From Rikenellaceae bacterium (GTDB lineage: Bacteria > Bacteroidota > Bacteroidia > Bacteroidales > UBA932), in assembly GCA_900771005.1 (NCBI GenBank), contig CAAGMI010000123.1:1-42940 (forward strand): a stretch of 42,940 nt of DNA, in the 5' to 3' direction. The position numbers and the translations under genes were made by a program. This document shows, one piece after another, positions 7,608-15,679 of the stretch (its first letter is position 1; the number at the start of each line of letters is the position of its first letter). Under the pieces are notes generated by a model. The model did no database searches. It had not been told where the DNA came from and worked only from the letters and a program-made list of their open reading frames with translations.

Positions 7608-8942
7608 CTATAAGCCGCTACGTCCACTCAGACGGCCGGTTTTCATCAGACCGTCATAATGACGCATAAGCAAATAACTTTCCACCTGCTGCAGAGTGTC
7701 GAGGACAACACCTACAAGAATCAACAGTGAAGTACCACCGTAGAAGCTTGCGAACTGGTTGTTGACACCGAAAATCATCGCAATAGCTGGAAGAATGGAT
7801 ATAATTGCCAAAGCAATTGAACCAGGGAGTGTAACCTTTGACATGATTGAGTCAAGGTATTCGACGGTCTTCTTGCCCGGCTTTACACCCGGTATGAAAC
7901 CTCCGTTGCTCTTCATATTCTCCGCCATCATCGTAGGGTTTACAGTAACGGCTGTGTAGAAATATGTGAAGATCACAACGAGTATTCCGAATATGAAATT
8001 GTACCAGAATCCGGTATAATTTCCAAGAGTTGCAGCGAGACCTCTGGTCGCATCAAAGCGGGAGAAGAGGAGAGGGAAGAGCATCAGAGCCTGGGCGAAG
8101 ATGATAGGCATAACGCCGGCAGCATTGATCTTCAGAGGAATGTACTGACGTACACCACCGTACTGACGATTGCCAATGACTCTCTTTGCGTACTGTACAG
8201 GGACCTTGCGGACAGCCTGGACGAGTGCGATAGCTGCAATGATAACGAAGAACCAAACGATCAGCTCGACGATGAACATAAGCAGACCACCGTTTGTGGT
8301 AGAAAGCTTAGCTCCACCTTCAGCAACGATTGCGTAAGGCAAACGCGCTACGATACCGATCATGATGATGAGAGAAATACCGTTACCGATACCACGGTCG
8401 GTAATGCGCTCACCAAGCCACATCACGAACATAGAACCCGCCATCAGGATGATGGTAGATACAAGGTTGAAAGTGAAATTACTCCAACCGAGCTGGTTGA
8501 CAGCCACGAATGCCTGTCCCGGGATCTGATTGTGAACAGCGGCCATGTAAGCAGGACCCTGGATGCAGATGATCAGGATGGTGAGGACTCTCGTCATCTG
8601 ATTCATCTTCTTTCGTCCGCTTTCGCCCTCCATCTGGAGTTTACGGAAATAAGGGACGAAAACACCCAGCAACTGGATGACGATCGATGCCGAAATGTAA
8701 GGCATCACACCCAGTGCAAAGATTGAGGCGTTACCGAAAGCACCGCCGGAGAACATATTCAGCAAGCCCACAAGGCCTTCCTGAGTATTGCTCTGGAGAT
8801 TTGCAAGAAGACTGGCATCAATACCAGGGAGTACTACAAAACATCCCAACCTGTAGATAAGGATCAGAACGAATGTGTAGACAAGTCTCTTACGAAGCTC
8901 CTCAATCTTGAAGATGTTTTTGATTGTCTCAATGAACTTCAT
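7608..8942 (-). CDS. secY: Preprotein translocase channel subunit SecY
   Basis: The pore-forming subunit of the SecYEG translocon in the inner membrane. The 444-residue protein shows about ten hydrophobic segments, the N-terminal LRKRLVYTFVLILIYRLGC, the plug region near GLLNMFSGGAFGNASIFALG and the cytoplasmic loop VRKVPVQYAKRVIG. It is embedded in the ribosomal operon between rplO and map, as usual. Confidence 0.97.
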   Translation of the reverse strand: MKFIETIKNIFKIEELRKRLVYTFVLILIYRLGCFVVLPGIDASLLANLQSNTQEGLVGLLNMFSGGAFGNASIFALGVMPYISASIVIQLLGVFVPYFRKLQMEGESGRKKMNQMTRVLTILIICIQGPAYMAAVHNQIPGQAFVAVNQLGWSNFTFNLVSTIILMAGSMFVMWLGERITDRGIGNGISLIIMIGIVARLPYAIVAEGGAKLSTTNGGLLMFIVELIVWFFVIIAAIALVQAVRKVPVQYAKRVIGNRQYGGVRQYIPLKINAAGVMPIIFAQALMLFPLLFSRFDATRGLAATLGNYTGFWYNFIFGILVVIFTYFYTAVTVNPTMMAENMKSNGGFIPGVKPGKKTVEYLDSIMSKVTLPGSIALAIISILPAIAMIFGVNNQFASFYGGTSLLILVGVVLDTLQQVESYLLMRHYDGLMKTGRLSGRSGL

Positions 8943-8949
8943 TATCTTC

Positions 8950-9387
8950 TTACTTTATTACGACTGCCTTTCCACCGGCAGCTTCAATTTTAGCGATAGC
9001 TGACTTGGAGAAAGCGTGTGCGCTTACTGTAACCGCACTCTTGATCTCTCCATTTCCAAGGACCTTGATGAGGTCTGTCTTTGAAGCGAAACCTGCAGCC
9101 TTGAAATCATCAACAGTAACCTCGCTCTTACCGAAAGCATCGATAACCGCTACATTGACTGCCTGATATTCAATCCTTGTAGGATTCTTGAAACCGAACT
9201 TAGGAAGGATTCGCTGAAGAGGCATCTGACCTCCTTCGAAACCGATCTTATGCTCGTATCCGGCACGTGCCTGAGCACCCTTTGTACCACGGGTGGCAGT
9301 ACCGCCCTTACCGGAACCCTGACCGCGACCTACGCGCTTGCTTGTCTTGGTAGCACCTGTTGCAGGTGTCAAATTAGAAAGTTTCAT
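8950..9387 (-). CDS. rplO: Large-subunit ribosomal protein L15
   Basis: A late-assembly 50S protein. The 145-residue product has the glycine-rich N-terminal extension (GRGQGSGKGGTATRGTKGAQ) that threads into 23S rRNA, followed by the globular domain with GGQMPLQRILPKFGFKN. It is seven bases upstream of secY. Confidence 0.97.
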   Translation of the reverse strand: MKLSNLTPATGATKTSKRVGRGQGSGKGGTATRGTKGAQARAGYEHKIGFEGGQMPLQRILPKFGFKNPTRIEYQAVNVAVIDAFGKSEVTVDDFKAAGFASKTDLIKVLGNGEIKSAVTVSAHAFSKSAIAKIEAAGGKAVVIK

Positions 9388-9400
9388 ATTCAGGTCCTCC

Positions 9401-9583
9401 TTAATCTATTTCTTCAACTTTAACGAGGTGAGCGATCTTAGCGACCTGACCGAGTGTTACAGGGTTCTTCTCAACCTCTACCGGTTTGTGCATACGGCGG
9501 ACACCGAGTACGCGAAGGTTCTCCTTCTGGCGCTTGGTCTCACCATTGCTGCTTATAATCTGTGTAATTCTGAGCTTTGCCAT
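9401..9583 (-). CDS. rpmD: Large-subunit ribosomal protein L30
   Basis: A 60-residue ferredoxin-like fold protein of the 50S subunit: MAKLRITQIISSN, then RRMHKPVEVEKNP. L30 is absent from some bacterial lineages but present here in its standard place between rpsE and rplO. Confidence 0.95.
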   Translation of the reverse strand: MAKLRITQIISSNGETKRQKENLRVLGVRRMHKPVEVEKNPVTLGQVAKIAHLVKVEEID

Positions 9584-9594
9584 AATAATTCCTC

Positions 9595-10113
9595 CTAGCC
9601 GTTAAAAACTTTACTCATTGGAACACCACGGAGTCCTGCTACTGTATAAGCATCTCTCATCTGGGTCAAAGCGGTGATAGTAGCCTTTACAAGGTTGTGA
9701 GGGTTTGATGAACCCTTTGACTTTGCAAGCACGTTCTGTACACCTGCAGACTCAAACACTGCACGCATGGCACCACCGGCCTTAACACCGGTACCAGGGG
9801 CAGCCGGCTTCATGAATACTCTTGAACCACCGAATTTTGCCTCCTGCTCGTGAGGGATGGTTGTGTTGATGACAGGAATCTTCACGAGATTCTTCTTTGC
9901 ATCCTCAACTCCCTTTGCGATAGCAGCGGTAACTTCGTTAGCCTTTCCAAGACCATAACCTACAACGCCATTCTCGTCACCTACTACTACTATTGCAGCA
10001 AAACGGAAGTGACGACCACCCTTAGTCACCTTGGTAACTCTCTGGATGGCAACAAGTCTGTCCTTAAGTTCAAGGTCAGATGTCTTTACTCTTTTAACAT
10101 TTGTATTTGCCAT
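9595..10113 (-). CDS. rpsE: Small-subunit ribosomal protein S5
   Basis: Works with S4 and S12 in decoding accuracy at the mRNA entry. The 172-residue product has the double-stranded RNA-binding-like N-terminal domain (LVAIQRVTKVTKGGRHFRFA) and the C-terminal domain with PAAPGTGVKAGGAMRAV. It lies 11 bases from each neighbour. Confidence 0.98.
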   Translation of the reverse strand: MANTNVKRVKTSDLELKDRLVAIQRVTKVTKGGRHFRFAAIVVVGDENGVVGYGLGKANEVTAAIAKGVEDAKKNLVKIPVINTTIPHEQEAKFGGSRVFMKPAAPGTGVKAGGAMRAVFESAGVQNVLAKSKGSSNPHNLVKATITALTQMRDAYTVAGLRGVPMSKVFNG

Positions 10114-10124
10114 AGTCTCTTATT

Positions 10125-10487
10125 TTAGAATTCGAGGCCACCTTCACGGGCAGCATCAGCCAAACTTTTAACTCTGCCATGGAAAAGATATCCTCCGCGG
10201 TCGAAAGCGATAGTCTTGATACCCTTTTCCTGTGCGCGCTCTGCGATAGCCTTTCCGACTATTGCAGCAGCCTCGATACCGTTCTTGCCCTTGCACTGTG
10301 CTGCAAGAACCTTATCGTTGGAAGCGGCAGCGCAAAGAGTCTTGCCCTGCTCGTCGTCAATAACCTGTACGTAAATCTGCTTGTTGCTGCGGAAAACGAC
10401 CATACGAGGACGCTCGGCAGTACCATTGACATGCTTACGGATACGGTAGTGAATTCTTCTTCTTCTTTCAATTCTACTTAATGCCAT
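10125..10487 (-). CDS. rplR: Large-subunit ribosomal protein L18
   Basis: Binds 5S rRNA in the central protuberance. The 120-residue sequence includes RRRRIHYRIRKHVNGTAERP, the VFRSNKQIYVQVIDD strand and C-terminal FDRGGYLFHGRVKSLADAAR, all typical of L18. Confidence 0.97.
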   Translation of the reverse strand: MALSRIERRRRIHYRIRKHVNGTAERPRMVVFRSNKQIYVQVIDDEQGKTLCAAASNDKVLAAQCKGKNGIEAAAIVGKAIAERAQEKGIKTIAFDRGGYLFHGRVKSLADAAREGGLEF

Positions 10488-10502
10488 AACTCTGTCCTCC
10501 TA

Positions 10503-11063
10503 TTATTTAGCAGCCGCTGTCTTACCAGCCTTACGACGAAGCTGTTCGCCAACGAACTTAATACCCTTGCCCTTATAAGGCTCCGGCTTACGGAATGAAC
10601 GAATCTTTGCGGCAACCTGGCCTACAAGCTGTTTGTCGCAACTCTTAAGAACTAGCTTAGGGTTTTCACCTTTCTTCACATCAGGAACCTCAGCCTTAAC
10701 CTCTGAAGGGAGAAGGAGCTGGATCTCGTGTGAATAACCGAGTGAGAAAGTAAGGAGCTGTCCGTTGACGGCTACACGGTAACCGACACCGACAAATTCC
10801 TGCTTAATCTCGAACATCTCAGATACGCCTACCACCATATTGTGTACAAGTGCGCGGTAAAGTCCGTGCATTGAACGGTGACGAGGCTGGTCTGTAGGAC
10901 GCTCGAACTTGATCTGATTGTCCTCAATGGTGACCTTGATGTCAGCATCAACTTTCTGCTGCATCTCTCCATGAGGTCCTTTAACCTTCACAACGTTGCC
11001 ATCGAGCAACTCTGCGGTTACTCCGGCCGGAAGGTTTACAGGCAATTTACCAATTCGTGACAT
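10503..11063 (-). CDS. rplF: Large-subunit ribosomal protein L6
   Basis: Sits near the factor-binding site and sarcin-ricin loop. The 186-residue product has the duplicated L6 fold, starting MSRIGKLPVNLPAGV, and the C-terminal signature PEPYKGKGIKF. Confidence 0.98.
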   Translation of the reverse strand: MSRIGKLPVNLPAGVTAELLDGNVVKVKGPHGEMQQKVDADIKVTIEDNQIKFERPTDQPRHRSMHGLYRALVHNMVVGVSEMFEIKQEFVGVGYRVAVNGQLLTFSLGYSHEIQLLLPSEVKAEVPDVKKGENPKLVLKSCDKQLVGQVAAKIRSFRKPEPYKGKGIKFVGEQLRRKAGKTAAAK

Positions 11064-11081
11064 TTTTTATACCTATTAATA

Positions 11082-11477
11082 TTAATATACGTAGCAAATA
11101 ACTTCACCACCGATTCCGAGCTCTTTGGCTTCCTTGTCTGTGATGACGCCCTTTGATGTTGAGAGGATAGCGATTCCGAGTCCGTTGAGAACGCGTGGCA
11201 TATCTTCTACGCTCGTGTACTGACGCAGACCTGGAGTTGAGACACGCTCAATCTTCTTGATGGCAGCCATCTTGGTCTGAGGATGATACTTGAGAGCGAT
11301 TTTAATTGTATTTTCAGGTGTACCCTCAACTACCTTGTAGCTCAGGATATAACCCTTCTCGCAAAGGATCTGGGTAAGAGCCACCTTCATCTTTGATGAC
11401 GGGATCTCCACTACCTTCTTGCCAGCCATATAGGCGTTGCGAATCCTTGTGAGATAATCTGCAATTGGATCAGTCAT
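11082..11477 (-). CDS. rpsH: Small-subunit ribosomal protein S8
   Basis: A 16S rRNA-binding protein of the 30S body. The 131-residue product starts MTDPIADYLTRIRNAYMAGK and has the C-terminal GLGIAILSTSKGVITDKEA motif. S8 is the repressor of the spc operon in E. coli. I did not find an S8-binding leader here. Confidence 0.98.
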   Translation of the reverse strand: MTDPIADYLTRIRNAYMAGKKVVEIPSSKMKVALTQILCEKGYILSYKVVEGTPENTIKIALKYHPQTKMAAIKKIERVSTPGLRQYTSVEDMPRVLNGLGIAILSTSKGVITDKEAKELGIGGEVICYVY

Positions 11478-11496
11478 ATTATTTTACTTTTTAATT

Positions 11497-11766
11497 TTAC
11501 CAACTTGCCTTTTTAACTCCCGGGATAAGACCGTTTGAGGCCATCTCACGGAACTGGATACGGCTGAGACCGAATGCTCTCATATATCCCTTAGGACGAC
11601 CTGTAAGAGAGCAACGATTGTGAAGGCGGACTGGAGAAGCGTTCTTAGGAAGCTTGTCGAGAGCAGCCCAATCTCCGGCCTCTTTGAGAGCCTTTCTTTT
11701 CTCTGCGTACTTAGCAACTAGTTTAGCGCGCTTTACTTCGCGGGCTTTCATTGATTCTTTTGCCAT
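11497..11766 (-). CDS. rpsN: Small-subunit ribosomal protein S14, zinc-free form
   Basis: A 30S-head protein. The 89-residue product is the longer form without the two CxxC zinc knuckles. Only one Cys remains in the conserved NRCSLTGRPKGYMRAFGLSR segment. It is located between rplE and rpsH. Confidence 0.97.
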   Translation of the reverse strand: MAKESMKAREVKRAKLVAKYAEKRKALKEAGDWAALDKLPKNASPVRLHNRCSLTGRPKGYMRAFGLSRIQFREMASNGLIPGVKKASW

Positions 11767-11772
11767 ACTGTA

Positions 11773-12372
11773 CTATTTATTATGTTTCTTGAAAGGCAGA
11801 CCGAATTCAGCGAGAAGTGCGTGGCACTCCTCATCGGTGCGGGCCGTTGTTACGAATGTGATCTCGAGTCCGTGGATACGAGGGTTCTTGTCGATGTCGA
11901 TTTCAGGGAAGATGATCTGCTCCTTGAGACCGAGTGTGTAATTTCCGCGTCCATCCATGTTTTCTGCGATACCGTCGAAGTCACGGATACGAGGGAGAGT
12001 GACTCTGATGAGCTTCTCGAGGAACTCGTACATCTTGACGTCACGAAGAGTAACCTTTGTGCCGACAGGCATTCCCTTACGGAGTTTGAAGTTGGAAATA
12101 TCCTTGCGTGAAGAAGTGATGAGAGCCTTCTGTCCTGCGATGAGGCTGAGCTCTGCTGCTGCTTCCTCTACAAGTTTCTTGTCCTGGGTGGCGTCACCTA
12201 CACCTTCGTTGATGGTGATCTTGACCAGTCTAGGAACCTGCATTACAGTTGTATAATTGAACTGCTTTGTGAGGTTGGCAACGATCTGATCCTTGTACAG
12301 TGCCTTCAGAGCAGGAACATATCCTGCAGGGACAGCCTGTGCTACTGCTGGTGCTTCATTTTTCTTTGCCAT
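11773..12372 (-). CDS. rplE: Large-subunit ribosomal protein L5
   Basis: Binds 5S rRNA in the central protuberance and contacts S13. The 199-residue product has a leading extension of about 15 residues rich in Ala, Pro and Val before the conserved YKDQIVANLTKQF. The body includes PRLVKITINEGVGDATQDK and the C-terminal FVTTARTDEECHALL. The extension explains the excess over the usual 178-185 residues. Confidence 0.97.
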   Translation of the reverse strand: MAKKNEAPAVAQAVPAGYVPALKALYKDQIVANLTKQFNYTTVMQVPRLVKITINEGVGDATQDKKLVEEAAAELSLIAGQKALITSSRKDISNFKLRKGMPVGTKVTLRDVKMYEFLEKLIRVTLPRIRDFDGIAENMDGRGNYTLGLKEQIIFPEIDIDKNPRIHGLEITFVTTARTDEECHALLAEFGLPFKKHNK

Positions 12373-12374
12373 AA

Positions 12375-12692
12375 TTACTTAATCTCCTCCCCAGATTTTT
12401 TAGCATAACGAACCTTCTTGCCATCCTGCATCTTGTAACCTACGCGGGTAGCCTTGCCACTCTGTGGGTCGATGAGGTTGAGGTTTGAAATGTGGATTGA
12501 TGCTTCCTGCTTGATAATGCCGCCCTGAGGCTGCTTTGAATTAGGTTTTGTGCTCTTGCTGACCATATTGATGCCCTCAACGATAGCACGATCCTTGTCA
12601 GGAATTACGGAAAGGACCTTCCCGGTCTTTCCCTTATCATTACCGGCATTTACATACACGGTGTCACCTTTCTTAATATGTATCTTTTTCAT
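12375..12692 (-). CDS. rplX: Large-subunit ribosomal protein L24
   Basis: An assembly initiator of the 50S subunit near the exit tunnel. The 105-residue product has the KOW motif at its start (KKGDTVYVNAGNDKGKTGKV) and the segment EGINMVSKSTKPN. It ends two bases before rplE. Confidence 0.97.
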   Translation of the reverse strand: MKKIHIKKGDTVYVNAGNDKGKTGKVLSVIPDKDRAIVEGINMVSKSTKPNSKQPQGGIIKQEASIHISNLNLIDPQSGKATRVGYKMQDGKKVRYAKKSGEEIK

Positions 12693-12704
12693 AATGCTAA
12701 TTAA

Positions 12705-13070
12705 TTAAAGGACCTCCGGTGCCAGTGAAACTATTTTCATGAAATTCTCGCGGAGCTCTCTGGCTACAGGGCCAAAGATACGTGTACCGCGAAGTTCACC
12801 TGCGTTGTTAAGAAGAACGCAAGCGTTGTCGTCGAAACGAATGTAAGAACCGTCCGGACGACGGATCTCTTTCTTGGTGCGAACCACAACAGCCTTAGAG
12901 ACTGTGCCCTTCTTGGCCTCACCACCTGAGATTGCGCTCTTGACAGCGACAACGATCTGGTCGCCGACAGTAGCGTAACGGTGGTTGGTACCTCCAAGCA
13001 CACGGATACAAAGGACTTCCTTTGCTCCGCTGTTGTCAGCTACCTGTAAACGTGTTTCCTGCTGTATCAT
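12705..13070 (-). CDS. rplN: Large-subunit ribosomal protein L14
   Basis: Located at the subunit interface. The 121-residue sequence MIQQETRLQVADNSGAKEVL and the C-terminal GTRIFGPVARELRENFMKI segment match L14. One base separates it from rpsQ. Confidence 0.98.
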   Translation of the reverse strand: MIQQETRLQVADNSGAKEVLCIRVLGGTNHRYATVGDQIVVAVKSAISGGEAKKGTVSKAVVVRTKKEIRRPDGSYIRFDDNACVLLNNAGELRGTRIFGPVARELRENFMKIVSLAPEVL

Positions 13071-13071
13071 A

Positions 13072-13326
13072 TTATTTAGCTTTTTCTACGATTTCAACTA
13101 ATCTCCAGTTCTTTGTCTTGCTCAACGGACGTGTTTCCATAATACGGACGGTATCACCCTCTCCGCATTCGTTCTTTTCATCCTGCGCATAGAACTTTGT
13201 GGTCTTCTTGACGAATTTACCGTACAAAGGATGTTTCTCTTTACGTTCAACGGCAACAACGATAGTCTTGTCCATCTTGTTGCTGACCACTACTCCTGTT
13301 CTTTCCTTACGAAGATTTCTTTCCAT
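13072..13326 (-). CDS. rpsQ: Small-subunit ribosomal protein S17
   Basis: A primary 16S rRNA binder with an OB fold. The 84-residue product contains GVVVSNKMDKTIVVAVER, HPLYGKFVKKTTKF and the signature GDTVRIMETRPLSKTKNW. Confidence 0.97.
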   Translation of the reverse strand: MERNLRKERTGVVVSNKMDKTIVVAVERKEKHPLYGKFVKKTTKFYAQDEKNECGEGDTVRIMETRPLSKTKNWRLVEIVEKAK

Positions 13327-13339
13327 AAGTCATCGAATT

Positions 13340-13534
13340 TTAGTTCTGTTTTTCTTTTTCAGCAAGGATAGTGATCATAAGAGCGATATCCCTTCTGGTC
13401 TTACAAATCTTTGAAGTGTCCTCCAATGGAGAAATGGCGTGATTGATTTTCATTGTGTCAAGATTGTTTTTCTCAATCTGGATACGGTCGCGCAGGTCTG
13501 CTACAGACATTTCGCGTGCTTCTGATGCTTTCAT
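13340..13534 (-). CDS. rpmC: Large-subunit ribosomal protein L29
   Basis: A small helical-hairpin protein at the exit tunnel and a contact for signal-recognition particle and trigger factor. The 64-residue sequence begins MKASEAREMSVADLRDRIQ and includes ICKTRRDIALMITILAEKE. It is placed between rplP and rpsQ as usual. Confidence 0.95.
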   Translation of the reverse strand: MKASEAREMSVADLRDRIQIEKNNLDTMKINHAISPLEDTSKICKTRRDIALMITILAEKEKQN

Positions 13535-13552
13535 TTTCTTTTCCCCATTAAA

Positions 13553-13972
13553 TTATTCAACGTAATCTCTACGTACTACGAACTTTGTAGCGATAGGGAG
13601 TTTGTTGGATGCAAGACGCATCGCTTCCTTTGCCACAGCGAGAGATACACCCTCAGCCTCAAAAAGAATACGGCCTGGAGTGATTGGTGCAACGAATCCA
13701 TAAGGATCACCTTTACCTTTACCCATACGGGTATCGAGAGGTTTCTTGGTCACTGGCTTGACAGGGAAGACTCTGATCCAGATCTGGCCTTCACGGTTCA
13801 TATAACGTGAGATAGCCTGACGGGCAGCTTCAATCTGCTGTGCTGTAAGCCAACAATTCTCAAGGGTCTTGATACCGAATGAACCGAAAGCAAGCTGGTT
13901 TCCTCTCTGTGAGTTACCCTTCATGCGGTTCTTCTGTTCCCTTCTAAATTTTGTTCTCTTAGGTTGTAACAT
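13553..13972 (-). CDS. rplP: Large-subunit ribosomal protein L16
   Basis: Organises the A-site side of the peptidyl transferase centre and 5S region. The 139-residue product starts MLQPKRTKFRREQKNRMKG and has GRILFEAEGVSLAVAKEAMR. It is the first gene of a 22-gene unit. In most bacteria rpsC lies directly upstream, but here rpsC is almost 10 kb away and rplP instead has a consensus promoter about 86 bases ahead. Confidence 0.97.
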   Translation of the reverse strand: MLQPKRTKFRREQKNRMKGNSQRGNQLAFGSFGIKTLENCWLTAQQIEAARQAISRYMNREGQIWIRVFPVKPVTKKPLDTRMGKGKGDPYGFVAPITPGRILFEAEGVSLAVAKEAMRLASNKLPIATKFVVRRDYVE

Positions 13973-14057
13973 TGTAATATTACTTTAAAATATTGTTTCT
14001 ACTTTAACCCATTGACTCTCAATAACATAAGTGTGATTGAGCCAAATTTTGGGACTG

Positions 14058-14087
14058 CAAATTTACTAAAAATTCTGCAATCAACAA
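14058..14087 (-). promoter_or_regulatory. Promoter of the rplP-rplQ operon
   Basis: On the minus strand: TTG (14085-14087), 19 bases, TAAATTTG (14058-14065), an exact match to the Bacteroidota consensus. The predicted transcript has a leader of about 80 bases before rplP. The bases around the -7 box are almost identical to those of the acpP promoter at 20445-20474. Confidence 0.82.
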
Positions 14088-14247
14088 GTTTTTCTGTCAT
14101 TTTTTTGCACTTTTTCGACACGAAATATCAAAGGTCAACTATCGATTTTTCAGTCAGTTATAAGAAGAGCTGAAATTTTTTTATCCTCATTTTGGACGCG
14201 GCATTTTTTGGAGTTATCAACAGGTGAAAACCGAGCATCATTTTTGC

Positions 14248-14255
14248 TATATTTG
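14248..14255 (+). promoter_or_regulatory. -7 box of the DUF4294 gene
   Basis: TATATTTG matches TAnnTTTG and lies 18 bases before the ATG. No TTG is present at the expected -33 distance, so the upstream element is weak or missing. Confidence 0.5.
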
Positions 14256-14273
14256 TGATGGATTAAACATCAG

Positions 14274-14975
14274 ATGACAAGAATCCCTTCTTTCGTGGCT
14301 GCAGCCGTAATCTCCGTCTTCTCCGCCCTGACGTCGACGGGATTCTCCTGCCACGCCCAGATCAGGGCGGGGGATTTCCTACCGTACGAGATCGTAGATG
14401 AGGATACCGTATTCTTCGACGTGCTCGACGCTTCAAGGATACAGCGCAAGGGGAAAGGGAAAAAGGGCCGTGACTGGCAGAAGTACTACAAACTTGTCTA
14501 TAACTTCAACAAAGTCTATCCCTATGCCCTTGTGGGCAGGAAAATGATGGCTCAGGTGGACAGTACCATAGAAGCCGACGTCACAAAGAAATCGCAGCGC
14601 AACAACTACATAAACAATGTGGAGAGGGAACTCCTGCACCTGTTCGAAAAGGACATCCGCAGCATGACCATATCCCAGGGAGCGGTGCTGTTGAGGCTGG
14701 TTGACAGGGAGTGCGGAATGAGCGGATATGAGATCATCAAGAACTACGAAAGCTCCTTCGCCGCCAATTTCTGGCAGCTGATCGCCAGGATATTCTCACA
14801 CGACCTGAAAACCAGGTATGACCCGAAAGGGAAAGACCTGCAGCTCGAAGAACTGGTTGAAATATGGGACGGCGGCCAGTGGGACAGTTTCTATTTCTCC
14901 GTTTTCGGGGAATATCCCGTCAAGGTCGAGATCACGACCGACGTACTCAAGACAGAAGTTCGAAAGAAGAAGTGA
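14274..14975 (+). CDS. DUF4294 family exported protein of unknown function
   Basis: A 233-residue protein with an N-terminal signal peptide (hydrophobic residues about 8-24, ending near CHAQ) followed by the DUF4294 domain known from Bacteroidota: FLPYEIVDEDTVFFDVLD, a basic stretch KGKGKKGRDWQKYYKLVYNF, then VYPYALVGRKMM. The C-terminus is Lys/Arg-rich. It is probably periplasmic and no reaction is known. Its tail overlaps the convergent lpxH gene by 29 bases. Confidence 0.85.
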   Translation: MTRIPSFVAAAVISVFSALTSTGFSCHAQIRAGDFLPYEIVDEDTVFFDVLDASRIQRKGKGKKGRDWQKYYKLVYNFNKVYPYALVGRKMMAQVDSTIEADVTKKSQRNNYINNVERELLHLFEKDIRSMTISQGAVLLRLVDRECGMSGYEIIKNYESSFAANFWQLIARIFSHDLKTRYDPKGKDLQLEELVEIWDGGQWDSFYFSVFGEYPVKVEITTDVLKTEVRKKK

Positions 14976-15678
14976 CGCTGTCAAACCTGCCTGCAGGCTG
15001 ACCTCCGTCCATCCAGTCTTTCAATACGATGAATCTGGCACCGGAAGGCATAACCATATCCACCTTGTCGTGGAAATGTCCGAACACAAAGAAATCCGGA
15101 TGTCCGGGCTCAGCAGCGGCGAACCTGTACAACGGTTCTTCCTCGCCTCTGAAATGATACGGGCTGTGGGACCTCCTGTTGCTGTTCGACCACTTCAGGG
15201 CAAAGCGGAAAGCCACCCACGGATGCAGCTGGCTGAAAAAGAAACGGGCCACCTTACTGTGGAACACCTTCAGCATCACCCTGTAGCCCGGCTTGGCGCC
15301 GCCAAGTGCGTCCCCGTGTCCGAGACAGAAGGTCTTGCCGGCTATATCAACATATGCGGGCTGATGAAGTTTTTTCATCCCAAGACTCTCGAAGAAAGAG
15401 AAAGTCCACATATCGTGGTTCCCTTCAAAGAAATATACCTCAACGCCTTCATCCATCAGCTGCACGAGCTCCGAAACAACCCTTGCGGCTTCCTTGGGCA
15501 CAACGTCCTTGTACTCGTACCAGAAATCCCAGATATCCCCCAGCAGGTACAGAGCCTTTGTATCCCCCGTCCTTATGCTTTTCAGGAAAGAGACGAACCT
15601 GTCCTCCCTGCCCTTCGGATCATTCAGGTCAAGACCGAGGTGGACGTCTGCGACAAAGTATACTTTAGTCCTTTCCAT
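14947..15678 (-). CDS. lpxH: UDP-2,3-diacylglucosamine diphosphatase, LpxH-like metallophosphoesterase
   Basis: Predicted to hydrolyse UDP-2,3-diacylglucosamine to lipid X and UMP in lipid A synthesis. The 243-residue protein has the calcineurin-like phosphoesterase motifs in order: Asp11-x-His13, GD at 47-48, GNHD at 86-89, GHGD at 120-123 and GHFH at 200-203. The long insertion between the last two motifs is typical of LpxH. It starts one base after uppP and is the last gene of ftsX-DUF3098-uppP-lpxH. Substrate is inferred from family resemblance; other UDP-sugar phosphoesterases are possible. Confidence 0.85.
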   Translation of the reverse strand: MERTKVYFVADVHLGLDLNDPKGREDRFVSFLKSIRTGDTKALYLLGDIWDFWYEYKDVVPKEAARVVSELVQLMDEGVEVYFFEGNHDMWTFSFFESLGMKKLHQPAYVDIAGKTFCLGHGDALGGAKPGYRVMLKVFHSKVARFFFSQLHPWVAFRFALKWSNSNRRSHSPYHFRGEEEPLYRFAAAEPGHPDFFVFGHFHDKVDMVMPSGARFIVLKDWMDGGQPAGRFDSVTSSFELLS

Positions 15679-15679
15679 A

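Larger units (their letters stand above)
13973..14273. other. Intergenic region at the ribosomal operon breakpoint
   Basis: This 301-base gap between divergent genes holds the rplP promoter (14058-14087), an imperfect hairpin in its leader (14012-14045, arms CTCAAT / ATTGAG extended by TTG / CAA) and the -7 box of the DUF4294 gene (14248-14255). The remaining A/T-rich sequence shows no gene or repeat I can recognise. Confidence 0.6.

Noticed and set aside
14213..14222. TTATCAACAG resembling a DnaA box near the breakpoint
   Set aside because: It has a mismatch to TTATNCACA, is single, and no dnaA, dnaN or AT-rich box cluster accompanies it.
13973..14273. Search for IS or phage remnants at the ribosomal breakpoint
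   Set aside because: No inverted repeats, target duplication or transposase fragment was found at either junction, so a transposon insertion is not supported.
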